Assembly: GCA_963702105.1 (NCBI GenBank)
Contig: OY969712.1
Location: 3,534,001 to 3,598,000, forward strand
Direction of reading: 5' to 3'
Source of the DNA: ZC4RG20 sp963702105
GTDB lineage: Bacteria; Pseudomonadota; Gammaproteobacteria; Steroidobacterales; Rariloculaceae
DNA length: 64,000 nucleotides
The notes below the pieces were generated by a model. That model saw only the letters and a list, made by a program, of their open reading frames with translations. It was not told the origin of the DNA and did not search any database. A program made the translations under genes and the position numbers. Below are positions 15,761 to 25,273 of the stretch, in pieces. How positions within the stretch are numbered: the first letter of the stretch is position 1; each line of letters opens with the position of its first letter.

Positions 15761-16243
15761 TCAGAGCCGCCACTGGGCGCGGATCCGGGCCACGAGCGCG
15801 GCCACGGGCAGGCTCACGTCCAGAGACAGGGCGTCCTCGGGCGGCTCGAGCGTCTCGATCTGACTCGCCAGCAGCTCGGGCGGCATGAAGTGGTCCCTCG
15901 CCCGCATCCGCGCCTGGATGAGCTCGGCCGAGCCGTGCAGGAACACGAGCGCGATGCCGGGCCGGGCGACGCCGAGCTTCTCCCGGCTGGAGCGCGTCAG
16001 CGCCGAGCATGCGAGCACGGCAAGCCGCTCGTCTGTCCGCCATGCGTCCACGAGCTTGCGCAGAGCGGCGAGCCACGGCTCGCGATCGGCCTCCGTCAGC
16101 GGCTCCCCGCGCCGCATTTTGGCGACGTTCGCCGCAGAGTGATAGTCGTCCGCGTCGAAAAACGTGCCGCCGGCCTCGCGCGCGAGCTCGAGGCCGACCG
16201 TCGTCTTGCCGCTGCCGCTGACGCCCATGATGATGACGACCAT
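15761..16243 (-). CDS. gntK: Gluconokinase
   Basis: 160 residues, the usual length of bacterial thermoresistant/thermosensitive gluconokinases. The Walker A loop GVSGSGKTT is at residues 8-16, followed by FFDADDYHSAANVAKM and GEPLTEADREPWL, both characteristic of the family, then LACSALTRSSRE. It phosphorylates D-gluconate to 6-phosphogluconate (EC 2.7.1.12) in the cytosol. It begins 19 bases after the efflux permease gene and is probably transcribed with it, although no functional link is evident. The SDR/GH15 pair 5 kb away could supply gluconate precursors, which is speculation. Confidence 0.9.
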   Translation of the reverse strand: MVVIIMGVSGSGKTTVGLELAREAGGTFFDADDYHSAANVAKMRRGEPLTEADREPWLAALRKLVDAWRTDERLAVLACSALTRSSREKLGVARPGIALVFLHGSAELIQARMRARDHFMPPELLASQIETLEPPEDALSLDVSLPVAALVARIRAQWRL

Positions 16244-16262
16244 CGAGAACTTCCGCGGCCGT

Positions 16263-17541
16263 TCACTCGTACCGCAGCGCGGCGATCGGATCGAGGTTGG
16301 CCGCCTTCGCCGCCGGCAGGATGCCGAAAGCGACCCCGACGAGGGCCGAGAAACCGAGCGCGAGGAATACGGCCCAGAGCGGCGTGTGCGCGGCCGGGAA
16401 GCCCGGAATCAGCGAGGCCGCGAGCGCGCCGATCCCATAGCCGATCACGAGGCCCGTGACGCCGCCGATGAGGCAGAGCATGAGCGCCTCGAGCAGAAAC
16501 TGCAGGAGGATGTGATGCCGCTTCGCGCCGATGGCCTTACAGATCCCGATCTCGCGCGTTCGCTCGGTGACGGAGACGAGCATGATGTTCATGATGCCGA
16601 TGCCGCCGACCAGCAGCGAGATGCCGACGATGCCCGCCATGACAACGGTCACGTTGGTCAGGATGCTGTTGAACGTCGAGGTCAGCTGCTCGGCCGTCTG
16701 CACGCGGAAGTCGTCGTCGTCCTCGGGATCGAGGTGATGGGCGTTCCGGAGCAGCCGCTCGATGATGCGGATGACGCCGTCCATCGCGCCCGCGTCGGCG
16801 ATCGTGAGCTGGATCGCGATCGTCGGCTCGGCCTGATTGCCGTTCAGGCTCTGCATCGTACTGTATGGGATAAGCAGGCGGTTGTCCTGGCTCTGTCCCA
16901 GGATCTCGCCCTTCGGCTCGAGCAGGCCGATGATCTTGAGCCATTCGCCGTTGACCTGAATGAATTGGCCGACGGGATTCGGCGGCAGCGAGAGATCCTG
17001 GCGCACGTCCTCGCCGATCACGGCGACACGCCGCCGCGTCTCGTTGTCGCTGTCCGAAATGAAGCGGCCGTAGCGGCAGAAGTACTGCCCCACGTCCTGG
17101 TAGGAATACGTCGTACCCAGCATCTGCGCCGTCGTTGACTGCGAGCCGAAGCGCACCTGGCTCTGGCCGGTCTGCGAATACATGATCGGCGTGATGGACT
17201 CGATGCCGTCGACGCGATAAGAAATCAGGTCGAGGTCCTTCTGCGTGAGCTGCGCGCGCTTGCCCTGGAGCCGGTCCTCGAGCGGCGTGTAGGCCTGGAC
17301 CGTGACGCCGTTGCTGCCGAGCCCCTGGAACTGCTGCCCGATCGTGTAGCTCAGGCCCTGGATGATGGAGACCATGGCGATCACGGAAGCGACGCCGATG
17401 ATGATGCCGAGGGCCGTCAGGAAGCTCCGGAACGCGTGTGCCCGGATGGAGTGCAGCGCCGAGCGTACGCCCTCGGCGGCGAAAAACCACCCCGTAAAGC
17501 GCGCCACGGAGAGCCCCCCGCGACGAACGCCGTGCGCGCGC

Positions 17542-17570
<29 letters not shown>
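16263..17570 (-). CDS. MacB-like ABC transporter permease (FtsX/MacB_PCD)
   Basis: 435 residues from ATG 17570, chosen because GGAGG sits just upstream; the open frame extends 69 bases further without a good start. There is one N-terminal transmembrane segment (FLTALGIIIGVASVIAMVSI), a large periplasmic domain (about 65-300) and three C-terminal segments in the FtsX layout (MAGIVGISLLVGGIGIMNIM, LCLIGGVTGLVIGYGIGAL, WAVFLALGFSALVGVAFGIL). ERTREIGICKAIGA is the cytosolic loop typical of MacB. It works with the ATPase at 17542 and the adaptor at 18273 as a mechanotransmission-type export system. It overlaps the ATPase gene by 29 bases. Confidence 0.9.
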
Positions 17571-18240
<670 letters not shown>

Positions 18241-18248
18241 AAACCAAT

Positions 18249-18327
18249 AAAGGGGTCAGAGCCCTTTTTGAATCAGCCCGGGCTGGCGCCGGAAGCGTTG
18301 CCCGACAAAAAGGGCTCTGACCCCTTT
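18249..18327. repeat. GGGGTCAGAGCCC repeat, inverted pair with 35-bp spacer
   Basis: A 22-bp arm at 18249-18270 and its exact complement at 18306-18327 flank 35 bases. The right arm and most of the spacer are translated as the last residues of the adaptor protein (KKGSEPF then LSGNASGASPG). Each arm can also fold alone (AAAAAGGG, seven bases, CCCTTTTT) as a terminator-like hairpin. Confidence 0.9.
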
Positions 18328-19511
18328 TTCTGCTTTTTTTGTTGCGCTTCCGGCTGCACCCGGTCCCCGTCGGCCAGCGTGCGCAGCATCCGGTCCGGCC
18401 CCACGATGACCAGATCTCCCTCCTTGACCTCGTCGCCCTTGATTTCCTGATAAGTATCGTCCGAGAGGCCCACCTCGACCGAAACCTTGCGGGCGCGGCC
18501 GTCCCGATCCACGAAGAGCGAATACGTCTTGCCCTTCCGCGTGCGGTCCTCGCTGACGAGAATGGCCTGAATGGGCACCGCGAGCACGTCCTTCTTCTTC
18601 GTCGTGTAGATCTCCGCGCGGCACGACATGCCGGGACGCAGCACGATACCCTCGGGCGGATCGAGCCGGATCTTGACGGCGAAGCTCAGGCCCTGCTGCC
18701 CCTCCGGCACCTTGGCCGAGACCGCGATCGAATCGATGACGCCCTCTATCGGACGCTCCGGGTACGCCACCGCGTAGACGTTGGCCTTTTGCCCGACCGC
18801 AACGTTGGCAATGTCCGCCTCGTCCACGTTGACCTCGGTATGGATACTCGCGGGATTCGCGATCGTCATGAGCGTCGAGCCCGGAATGTTCGTTGAGCTC
18901 GAGATCGCCGTCTCGCCGACCTTGATGTCCAGCGAGGTCACGATCCCGTCGAGCGGCGAGTAGACGCGCGTTTTCGTGAGCCGGTCCTGGGCCTGCGCGA
19001 GCTCGGCCTTGGCCTGCGAGAGCTGTTCCCGGCTCGACTCGAGGTCCACCTTCGCGAGATCCCGCTCGTTCGTCGCGGCCTCGAAGCTGTCCTGATCGAT
19101 GAGCTTCTGCTCGTAGAGCATGTGCTTGCGTTGCCACTGCTTCTCGATGTTGTCGAGCTTGAGCTTCTGGCGCTCGATCGCGATCTGCTGCAGCTTGACC
19201 TGCGCCTCGTCCTGCTCGGCCGCGGCGCGGTAGGCCTCGTCGTCGATCTGCAGCAGCAGCTGGCCTTTCTTGACGCGGTCGCCCTCGGCCACGAGCAGCT
19301 GCGTGACGCGGCCAATTTCTTCCGTCGTGAGCTTGACCTGGTCCTCATGCTCGAGATGTCCGGACGCGAGCACCGAGGATTCGATGCTGTGGCGCGCGAG
19401 CGGTTCCGTCTGCACGGGCTTGCCTTCGTTGCCGAAGCTGCCCTTGCGCACGATGGGCACGGCCACGACGAGCGCGATGATGCCTCCGAGAAGCAGCAGT
19501 TTCTTCCGCAT
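18273..19511 (-). CDS. MacA/HlyD-type periplasmic adaptor protein
   Basis: 412 residues from ATG 19511 (MRKKLLLLGGIIALVVAVPI), one N-terminal membrane anchor. The biotinyl-lipoyl-like halves are LASGHLEHEDQVKLTTEEIG and SPLDGIVTSLDIKVGE, and they bracket a coiled-coil hairpin (about 95-185, EQDEAQVKLQQIAIERQKLK onward). Beta-barrel and membrane-proximal domains follow (RIDPPEG-like region, PGMSCRAEIYTTKKKDVLAVP). It links the inner-membrane ABC pair to an outer-membrane channel. The last 20 or so residues are encoded by the intergenic repeat, so the natural C-terminus was probably displaced. The Yip1 gene ends 8 bases upstream. Confidence 0.9.
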   Translation of the reverse strand: MRKKLLLLGGIIALVVAVPIVRKGSFGNEGKPVQTEPLARHSIESSVLASGHLEHEDQVKLTTEEIGRVTQLLVAEGDRVKKGQLLLQIDDEAYRAAAEQDEAQVKLQQIAIERQKLKLDNIEKQWQRKHMLYEQKLIDQDSFEAATNERDLAKVDLESSREQLSQAKAELAQAQDRLTKTRVYSPLDGIVTSLDIKVGETAISSSTNIPGSTLMTIANPASIHTEVNVDEADIANVAVGQKANVYAVAYPERPIEGVIDSIAVSAKVPEGQQGLSFAVKIRLDPPEGIVLRPGMSCRAEIYTTKKKDVLAVPIQAILVSEDRTRKGKTYSLFVDRDGRARKVSVEVGLSDDTYQEIKGDEVKEGDLVIVGPDRMLRTLADGDRVQPEAQQKKQKKGSEPFLSGNASGASPG

Positions 19512-19519
19512 CGTTACGC

Positions 19520-20242
19520 TCAGCGCAGGGCCGCAAAGGCCGCCAGAGCGAGAATGACGATGAGCGGCCCGGCCACGATGGCCGTCGAGGCCCCGAGCCC
19601 CTTGCCCGTCCAGCGGCCGTAGCCGTAGACCATGAGCCCGACGACCCAGAACACAGGCAGAGTCAGCGCCTGCAGCACGCGCGCGCCGCCCGCCCCCGGC
19701 CCGATGCCGAGCAGGTAGGCGAGCGACAGCGGGTTCAACTGCTCGGGAGGCAGGTGAGAGACATCGTTGATGGCGAGATTCACAAGTGTCGCGAGCACGC
19801 CGAGCAGCATCGGCAGCGACGACCACGCGGCCAGCGAAAACCAGCTCACGAAATTGTAGCCGTCGTTCGTGAAAAGCGAGACGACGGCGAGATAGCCCGC
19901 CGCAACCATCAAGATGAAGAGCACCGAGACGATCGAAGCGACGGCGGCGCCGACGCCGGCTGCATAAGGCGGCACCTTCGCGATGAGCGCAAGCGTCTGC
20001 CGGCGGCTCTCGGCCGGCACCGCCGTCGACGAAGCGTCCATGGCCCTTTCGAAGAACCAGACCAGATCGACGGCCGTGTAATACCAAAGTGCCACGAAGG
20101 CCGTGGCCCCGATGAGCACGAGCACCGGGAACAGGGACGTCGGCCGCTCCTTGAGCGACGTGAACGCCTGGGCCGGGGCCGTGAACACGTTTGTCAGGGT
20201 CTGCAGCGGCGAGGCGCCTACCGGGATCTCGTTCGCGACCAT
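19520..20242 (-). CDS. Yip1-domain integral membrane protein
   Basis: 240 residues with about five to six hydrophobic segments (SLFPVLVLIGATAFVALWYY, AAVASIVSVLFILMVAAGYL, LPMLLGVLATLVNLAI, ALTLPVFWVVGLMVYGYG, ALIVAGPLIVILALAAF-like end). The opening PLQTLTNVFTAPAQAFTSLK followed by the membrane block matches the bacterial YIP1 family. Proteins of this family often sit beside MacAB-like transporters, but their role is unknown. A strong GGAGG-rich ribosome-binding site precedes ATG 20242. It is the first gene of the leftward operon Yip1 - adaptor - ATPase - permease - gluconokinase. Confidence 0.82.
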   Translation of the reverse strand: MVANEIPVGASPLQTLTNVFTAPAQAFTSLKERPTSLFPVLVLIGATAFVALWYYTAVDLVWFFERAMDASSTAVPAESRRQTLALIAKVPPYAAGVGAAVASIVSVLFILMVAAGYLAVVSLFTNDGYNFVSWFSLAAWSSLPMLLGVLATLVNLAINDVSHLPPEQLNPLSLAYLLGIGPGAGGARVLQALTLPVFWVVGLMVYGYGRWTGKGLGASTAIVAGPLIVILALAAFAALR

Positions 20243-20386
20243 CCTTCCTCCCCCCTCCGTTTAGCGCCGCGACGCGATTTTGCCGCATCTGCGCTCGGGC
20301 CAATGCCCGCCAGGGCGCTACGCCGTGATCAGGCGATTCCGCGATGCCGTTCGTCTGCCCGGGACCGCTGAAATGGGCGCACAGTC

Positions 20387-20399
20387 TAGCATTTTGCTA
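20387..20399. promoter_or_regulatory. TAGCA-TTT-TGCTA dyad in the 20243-20570 divergent gap
   Basis: A perfect 13-bp dyad lies about 145 bp upstream of the Yip1 operon and 170 bp upstream of the ABC remnant. The surrounding 328 bp is GC-rich apart from this AT-rich island (20387-20415) and shows no gene. I could not place a convincing -35/-10 pair. Possible operator. Confidence 0.28.
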
Positions 20400-20570
20400 A
20401 GACATTCTCATGATTCCGGGCCCGGGTCCCCGGACGCGCTGCGCGCCCGGCCCTCCCCGAAGCCGCCCGCCCCCCGCGCCGCGCCTGCGAACTCTCGCTA
20501 ACGCCGAGCGCCGGCATCGGGTAAGGTAATGAGCTGACGAAACTGTCCTCCGCGCAAGAAGATAAACACG

Positions 20571-21056
20571 ATGATCGGACACACCGCAGAAGACGCCGCC
20601 GTGCTGCTCACCGGCGTGACGAAACGGTTCGGCAAAACCGCCGCAGTCGAGGACTTCGATCTGCGCGTGCCGCCCGGCGCATTGTACGGGTTCATCGGTC
20701 CGAACGGCGCCGGCAAGACGATGAACGAGCTGCGCGAGGCCCAGTCCCTGATCATGCCGATCATGCTCGTCATCATGGTCCCGTGGCTAACCTGGATGCC
20801 GATCTCGCGCGACCCCAACTCGACGTTCAGCGTCGCGATGAGCTTCATCCCGCCCGTGAATACCTTCGCGATGATGCTGCGGATGGCATCGGTCTCGCCG
20901 CCCCCGCTGTGGCAGGTGTGGCTCTCGATCTGCGTCGGCGTCGTCGCCGTATTCGCGGCCCTGTGGTTCGCGGCCAAAGTATTCCGAATCGGCCTCCTCA
21001 TGCACGGCAGGCCGCCGAATTTGGCGACGCTGATCCGCTGGGTGCGCGCCGCGTAA
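20571..21056 (+). pseudogene. ABC transporter remnant: ATPase N-terminus joined in frame to ABC-2 permease C-terminus
   Basis: Residues 1-50 are an ABC ATPase start (LLTGVTKRFGKTAAVEDFDL, then LYGFIGPNGAGKT, a perfect Walker A). Directly after GAGKT the sequence becomes MNELREAQSLIMPIMLVIMV, the C-terminal part of a NatB-like ABC-2 permease. It has transmembrane segments IMPIMLVIMVPWLTW, FIPPVNTFAMMLRM and LSICVGVVAVFAALWFAAKV. Everything between (rest of the ATPase and most of the permease) is missing, yet the frame is open for 161 codons. The junction is near 20717-20722. A single deletion of roughly 2 kb between neighbouring natA and natB genes explains it. The product cannot hydrolyse ATP (no signature, no Walker B). 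Confidence 0.85.
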
Positions 21057-21109
21057 TATCGGCGCCGCCCGCTCGTATTACCTCAACGAGTACCCGAAAG
21101 AGTCTCCCG

Positions 21110-21652
21110 ATGGCTCCGACCCCGCGTCCGGAGGAGGTCCGCTTTGCGCGGCTGTACGAAGATCACTACGCCCGTGTGTACGGGCTGTGCAGACAGATGC
21201 TGCGGCGGCCCCACGAAGCCGAGGACGCCGCACAAGAGGCCTTTCTGCGCGCCTATCGCGCGCGCGCCGATTACGACCCTGCCCGCCCGTTCGCGGGGTG
21301 GATCTTGAACATCGCGGCCCGCCACTGCATCGACGTGCTGCGCCGGCGCTCGAAGGAACGGCGGCTGTTTGCGGAGGAGCCGCCCGAAGATGAGGAGACC
21401 GAGTCCGGCAACGTCGAGGCGCTCGAGGCCCTCGTCGCGGCCGAGCAGGCGGGCGAGGTTCGGCGCGCGGTCGCCGAGCTGCCGGACCGCTACCGGCTCC
21501 CGCTCGTGCTCGCCTACTACGCCGAATCGAGCTACGACGAGATCGCGGGGCTGCTCGGGATCACGCGCAACCACGTGGGCGTCTTGTTGCTGCGGGCCAA
21601 GCGAGCCGTCGGCGCGGCGCTCGAAGCGACCCATGCGGAGATCGAAACATGA
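21110..21652 (+). CDS. ECF-family RNA polymerase sigma factor
   Basis: 180 residues from ATG 21110. Region 2 shows FARLYEDHYARVYGLCRQML and the -10-recognition helix PFAGWILNIAARHCIDVLRR. Region 4 shows LPDRYRLPLVLAYYAESSYD followed by EIAGLLGITRNHVGVLLLRA, the -35-binding helix-turn-helix. An acidic linker (EEPPEDEETESGN) separates them. The stop overlaps the start of the anti-sigma gene (ATGA), the usual coupling of a sigma factor with its regulator. Promoters it reads cannot be assigned. It is likely held inactive by the downstream membrane protein until an envelope signal. Confidence 0.92.
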   Translation: MAPTPRPEEVRFARLYEDHYARVYGLCRQMLRRPHEAEDAAQEAFLRAYRARADYDPARPFAGWILNIAARHCIDVLRRRSKERRLFAEEPPEDEETESGNVEALEALVAAEQAGEVRRAVAELPDRYRLPLVLAYYAESSYDEIAGLLGITRNHVGVLLLRAKRAVGAALEATHAEIET

Positions 21653-23334
21653 GCTGTCTTTCGGACCTCGAGCTCTCGATGTATACGGACGGCGAGTCGC
21701 CCGCCGAGGCCGACTCGCCCGGCGAGTCGCTCCCCGCCGGCCGCGCGCCCGCCGGACGCTCGCCCGCCGACGGCGCGCGCGCGCTTGAGGCACACCTCGA
21801 GCAGTGCCCGGCGTGCCGGGCGCGTGCGGCCGCCTTCGCTGCGGCTAGGCGCGTGCTCGCCGAGGCCCTGGTCGAAGACGCGCCCGGCGCCGTTCCCGCG
21901 CCCCGCTTCGCCGCCGGGCCCGGCCCGCTCCTGGCGGCGGCCGCGACGGCCGCGGCCTTGTCGGGCGCGATCGGCTTGGCGTGGATGCTGGTCCGCAGCG
22001 CCCTCGCGCCGTTCCCGCTCGATTGGCTCGATCCTTTCGACGCGACCCGCTGCACGCGCATCGCACTCGGTCTCGTCGCGTTCCTGTTCCGGGAGGGAAA
22101 CACCATGTTGACCCACGCCTACACGGCCGCCGCGCTCGGGGCCGGCCTGCTCCTGCTCGGCTGGCCCGTCTTTACCAAGCTCAAGCCCCGCGGCGGGGTC
22201 TGGCTCGCGGCGGCCCTGCTCGCGGCCGCCGCGCTGCCGCGGCCGAGCCCGGCCACAGAGGTCCGGCATGCGAAAGCGGAATTGACTATTCCCGCCGGCG
22301 AGACGATTCACGACACGCTCGTCGCGACGGGCGAGACGGTGACGATCGACGGCACCGTCGAGGGCGACGTGCTCGCCGCGGGCCGCCGCGTCGTCGTGCG
22401 CGGGCACGTCACGGGCCTGCTCATAGCGGCCGCCGAGAATCTCAGCGTCGAAGGCCGCGTGGACGGCAGCGTCATCGCCGCGGCCGGGGCGCTCGATCTC
22501 ACGGGCGGCCACGTCGGCCGCAACGTCTACGGCTTCGGGCGACAGGTGGCCTTCGCGGGCGACACCGAGGTCGGCGCCGACGCGTTCGTCTTCGCGCAGA
22601 GCGCCGATCTCGGCAGCGGCAACGTCGCGCGGGACCTCAGCGCCTTCAGCCGGGACTTGTCGCTCGGCGCCTCGGTCGGCCGCAATGTCGCGGCTTTCGG
22701 CGACACGGTGCACGTGCTGCCGGGCGCGCGGATCGGCGGCACGCTTCTCGGGCACGTGCCGAACCCGGCGAAGGTGGACGTGGCGGCAGGCGCCACCGTC
22801 TCGGGCGGCGTGCGCACGGAGGCCTGGCAGCCGCCGCAGCGGCCGAGCGTCAATAAGGTCCCGTTCGCGGCGCGCGAAGCCGTGCGGTTCACGGCTGCGT
22901 TCATCGTCGGGCTCATCGTGCTCTGGCTCGCCCCCTCGCTGCGCGGCGCGCGGCTCGCCGACGGAGGCGACGCGCTGATAACGACCGGCATCGGTCTCGT
23001 GACGCTGCTCGTCGTGCCGATCCTCGCCATCGTGGTCGGCCTCACGATCATCGGCCTGCCGATCGCCGTCGCCGCCATGCTGCTGTGGGGAGCGGCGCTG
23101 TATTTCGCGAAGATCCTGCTCGCCTATTTCATCGGCCGCACGATCCTCGAGTACCGCATCGCCGAGCCGACTATCGCGCTCTCGCTCGCGGTCGGCCTGG
23201 TCGTCGTGCTCATCGCCGTGAACGTGCCGTTCGTCGGCGGTCTGCTCAACGTCCTGCTCACGCTGGCGGGCCTCGGCATGCTCCTCGAGGCAGTCTATCG
23301 GCGCTTTCAGTGGACGCATCCGCGGGCCGCTTAG
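21649..23334 (+). CDS. Anti-sigma factor (zinc-finger) fused to a bactofilin-like polymer-forming membrane domain
   Basis: 561 residues. The N-terminus has a zf-HC2 type anti-sigma domain: an SDLELSMYTDGESPAEADS opening and H-LEQ-C-PA-C (HxxxCxxC). It is interrupted by a Pro/Ala/Gly-rich insert at about 20-45 with SP(A/G)E-like repeats. Transmembrane segments follow at about 95-120 and 160-195. Residues 220-385 are a parallel-beta, bactofilin-like region (ETVTIDGTVEGDVLAAGRRV, VRGHVTGLLIAAAENLSVEG, RVDGSVIAAAGALDLTGGHV). Three or four C-terminal transmembrane helices end the protein. It should sequester the ECF factor at the membrane. The attached polymer-forming domain suggests that assembly state or envelope structure is the signal, which is inference. 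Confidence 0.85.
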   Translation: MSCLSDLELSMYTDGESPAEADSPGESLPAGRAPAGRSPADGARALEAHLEQCPACRARAAAFAAARRVLAEALVEDAPGAVPAPRFAAGPGPLLAAAATAAALSGAIGLAWMLVRSALAPFPLDWLDPFDATRCTRIALGLVAFLFREGNTMLTHAYTAAALGAGLLLLGWPVFTKLKPRGGVWLAAALLAAAALPRPSPATEVRHAKAELTIPAGETIHDTLVATGETVTIDGTVEGDVLAAGRRVVVRGHVTGLLIAAAENLSVEGRVDGSVIAAAGALDLTGGHVGRNVYGFGRQVAFAGDTEVGADAFVFAQSADLGSGNVARDLSAFSRDLSLGASVGRNVAAFGDTVHVLPGARIGGTLLGHVPNPAKVDVAAGATVSGGVRTEAWQPPQRPSVNKVPFAAREAVRFTAAFIVGLIVLWLAPSLRGARLADGGDALITTGIGLVTLLVVPILAIVVGLTIIGLPIAVAAMLLWGAALYFAKILLAYFIGRTILEYRIAEPTIALSLAVGLVVVLIAVNVPFVGGLLNVLLTLAGLGMLLEAVYRRFQWTHPRAA

Positions 23335-23396
23335 CCCGGGGCTTAGCCCGGTCCTCGCGGGCGCCTCGGGCCGCGGCATCGGCGTAGGCGGGAGCG

Positions 23397-24263
23397 ATGC
23401 GGGCACGCATCGGCATTTCGGGCTGGCGCTATGCCGGCTGGCGCGGGCAGTTCTATCCCAAGGGCTTGCCCCAGAAGCGCGAGCTCGCCTACGCCGCGGA
23501 GCGCTTCGACTCGATCGAGCTAAACGGCAGCTTCTACTCTCTGCAGCGCCCTGAAAGCTACGCCCGCTGGCGCGCCGAAGTGCCGGAGGGCTTCGTGTTC
23601 GCCGTCAAGGGCTCGCGCTATATCACCCACATGCTCCGCCTCCGCGACGTCCGCTCGGCGCTCGCGAATTTCTTCGCCTCGGGCATCTTCGCGCTCGAGG
23701 ACAAGCTCGGCCCCTTCCTCTGGCAGCTGCCGCCGAACATGGCCTACGACCGCGAACGGCTCGAGTCTTTTCTCGATCTTCTGCCGCGGACCGGCGCCGA
23801 GGCCGCGAAGCTCGCGCGCCGACACGACGAGCGCGTCAAGGGCCGTGCGCGCATCGCGACCGATCCCCGGCGCCGCTTTCGGCACGCGCTCGAGGTGCGC
23901 CACGAGAGCTTCATGCAGCGCGAATTCATCGATCTGCTCCGCCGGCACGGGGTCGCCCTCGTCGTGGCGGATACGGCCGGCAAGTGGCCGCTCATGGAGG
24001 ACGTGACGGCGGATTTCCTCTACGTGCGTCTGCACGGCGACCGGGAGCTCTACGCGAGCGGCTACTCGGCCGCGGCGCTCGACGGGTGGGCCGAGCGCGT
24101 GCGGGCATGGCTCGAGGGCGGTCAGATCGACGGTGCGCGCACGGCCTCGCCGAAGGCGCCCAAGCGGCGTCGCGGTCGAGACGTCTACGTCTACTTCGAC
24201 AACGATGCAAAGGTCCATGCGCCGTTCGACGCGATGGCGCTGGCGGAGCGCCTCGAGGATTGA
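23397..24263 (+). CDS. DUF72 family protein (YecE-like)
   Basis: 288 residues. The opening RIGISGWRYAGWRGQFYPKG and the following SIELNGSFYSLQRPESYARW are diagnostic of DUF72, a TIM-barrel-like family. FAVKGSRYITHMLRLRD, GPFLWQLPPNM, then HALEVRHESF and FLYVRLHGDRELYASGYS are the remaining conserved blocks. No reaction is established for the family. The C-terminus carries a basic insertion (SPKAPKRRRGRD) before DVYVYFDNDAK. A GGGAG site lies just before ATG 23397. Convergent with cydB, ends 5 bases apart. Confidence 0.9.
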   Translation: MRARIGISGWRYAGWRGQFYPKGLPQKRELAYAAERFDSIELNGSFYSLQRPESYARWRAEVPEGFVFAVKGSRYITHMLRLRDVRSALANFFASGIFALEDKLGPFLWQLPPNMAYDRERLESFLDLLPRTGAEAAKLARRHDERVKGRARIATDPRRRFRHALEVRHESFMQREFIDLLRRHGVALVVADTAGKWPLMEDVTADFLYVRLHGDRELYASGYSAAALDGWAERVRAWLEGGQIDGARTASPKAPKRRRGRDVYVYFDNDAKVHAPFDAMALAERLED

Positions 24264-24268
24264 CCGGC

Positions 24269-25273
24269 TCAGTACTCGAGCTCCCGCGTCACCTTGCCCC
24301 GGAATACGAAGTACGAATAGCCGGTGTAGAAGAAGACGGCGGGCAACGCGATCACCGCGCCCGCGAGCAGGAAACCCTGGCTCTCCGGCACGGCCGCCGC
24401 GTTCCAGTAGGGCACGACGTAAGGCACGATGTTGGGCCACAGACTGATCGCAAGGCCGGCATAGCCGAGCGTGAACAGCGCCAGCGTGAACAGGAACGGC
24501 GCGAACACGCGGCCGCGCTTCGTCGTGTACCAATGCAGGAAGCCGCAGAGGATCGTGAACAGCGGCACCGGCGAGAGGTAGTAGAAGTTCGGCAGCGAGA
24601 ACCAGCGCGCCTCGATCACGGGATTGAAGAACGGCACCCAGACGCTGATCAGGGCCATGGCCGCGAGCACGCCGAAGAGCAGCGTCACGGACATGCGCCG
24701 CGCCCAGAGCTCGAGCTCACCGGGCGCCTTGATGATGAGCCAGGTACTGCCGAGCAGCGCGTAGCCGACGACGAGCGCGACACCGACGAGAAAGCCGAAG
24801 GGCGTCGCCCAGTCGAACGGGCCGCCCGCGTAGGCGTTGTCGCGGACGTAGAAGCCTTGCACGAAGGCGCCGAGCACGATGCCTTGGGCAAAGGCGGCAA
24901 GGACCGAGCCCGCGCAAAAGGCCACGTCCCAGATCCGGCGGCTGCGTCTGGCCTTGAAACGGAACTCGAACGAGACACCGCGAAAGATGAGCCCGAGCAA
25001 CATGAAGATGAACGGCAGGTACAGCGCCGGCAGCACGATCGAGTAGGCCAGCGGGAACACCGCGAAGAGTCCGCCCGCACCGAGCACGAGCCAGGTCTCG
25101 TTGCCGTCCCAGATCGGCGCGACGGACATCATCATCGTGCTGCGGTCTTCGTCGCTCGGCGCGAATGGGAACAGGATGCCGGTGCCGAGCACGAAGCCAT
25201 CGAGCAGGACGTACATGAAGATGCCGATCGCGATGAGCGCGAGCCATACGAGCGGGAGCCATCCGCCGGCCAT
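24269..25273 (-). CDS. cydB: Cytochrome bd ubiquinol oxidase subunit II
   Basis: 334 residues with eight or nine membrane helices. The family start LPLVWLALIAIGIFMYVLLD followed by GFVLGTGILFPFAPSDEDR and the WDGNETWLVLGAGGLFAVFP block identify CydB/CioB. It forms a heterodimer with CydA in the inner membrane and is needed for stable haem incorporation. ATG 25273 overlaps the last base of the cydA stop (TGATG), so expression is coupled. No small cydX-like gene follows, because the convergent DUF72 gene begins 6 bases beyond the stop. Confidence 0.95.
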   Translation of the reverse strand: MAGGWLPLVWLALIAIGIFMYVLLDGFVLGTGILFPFAPSDEDRSTMMMSVAPIWDGNETWLVLGAGGLFAVFPLAYSIVLPALYLPFIFMLLGLIFRGVSFEFRFKARRSRRIWDVAFCAGSVLAAFAQGIVLGAFVQGFYVRDNAYAGGPFDWATPFGFLVGVALVVGYALLGSTWLIIKAPGELELWARRMSVTLLFGVLAAMALISVWVPFFNPVIEARWFSLPNFYYLSPVPLFTILCGFLHWYTTKRGRVFAPFLFTLALFTLGYAGLAISLWPNIVPYVVPYWNAAAVPESQGFLLAGAVIALPAVFFYTGYSYFVFRGKVTRELEY

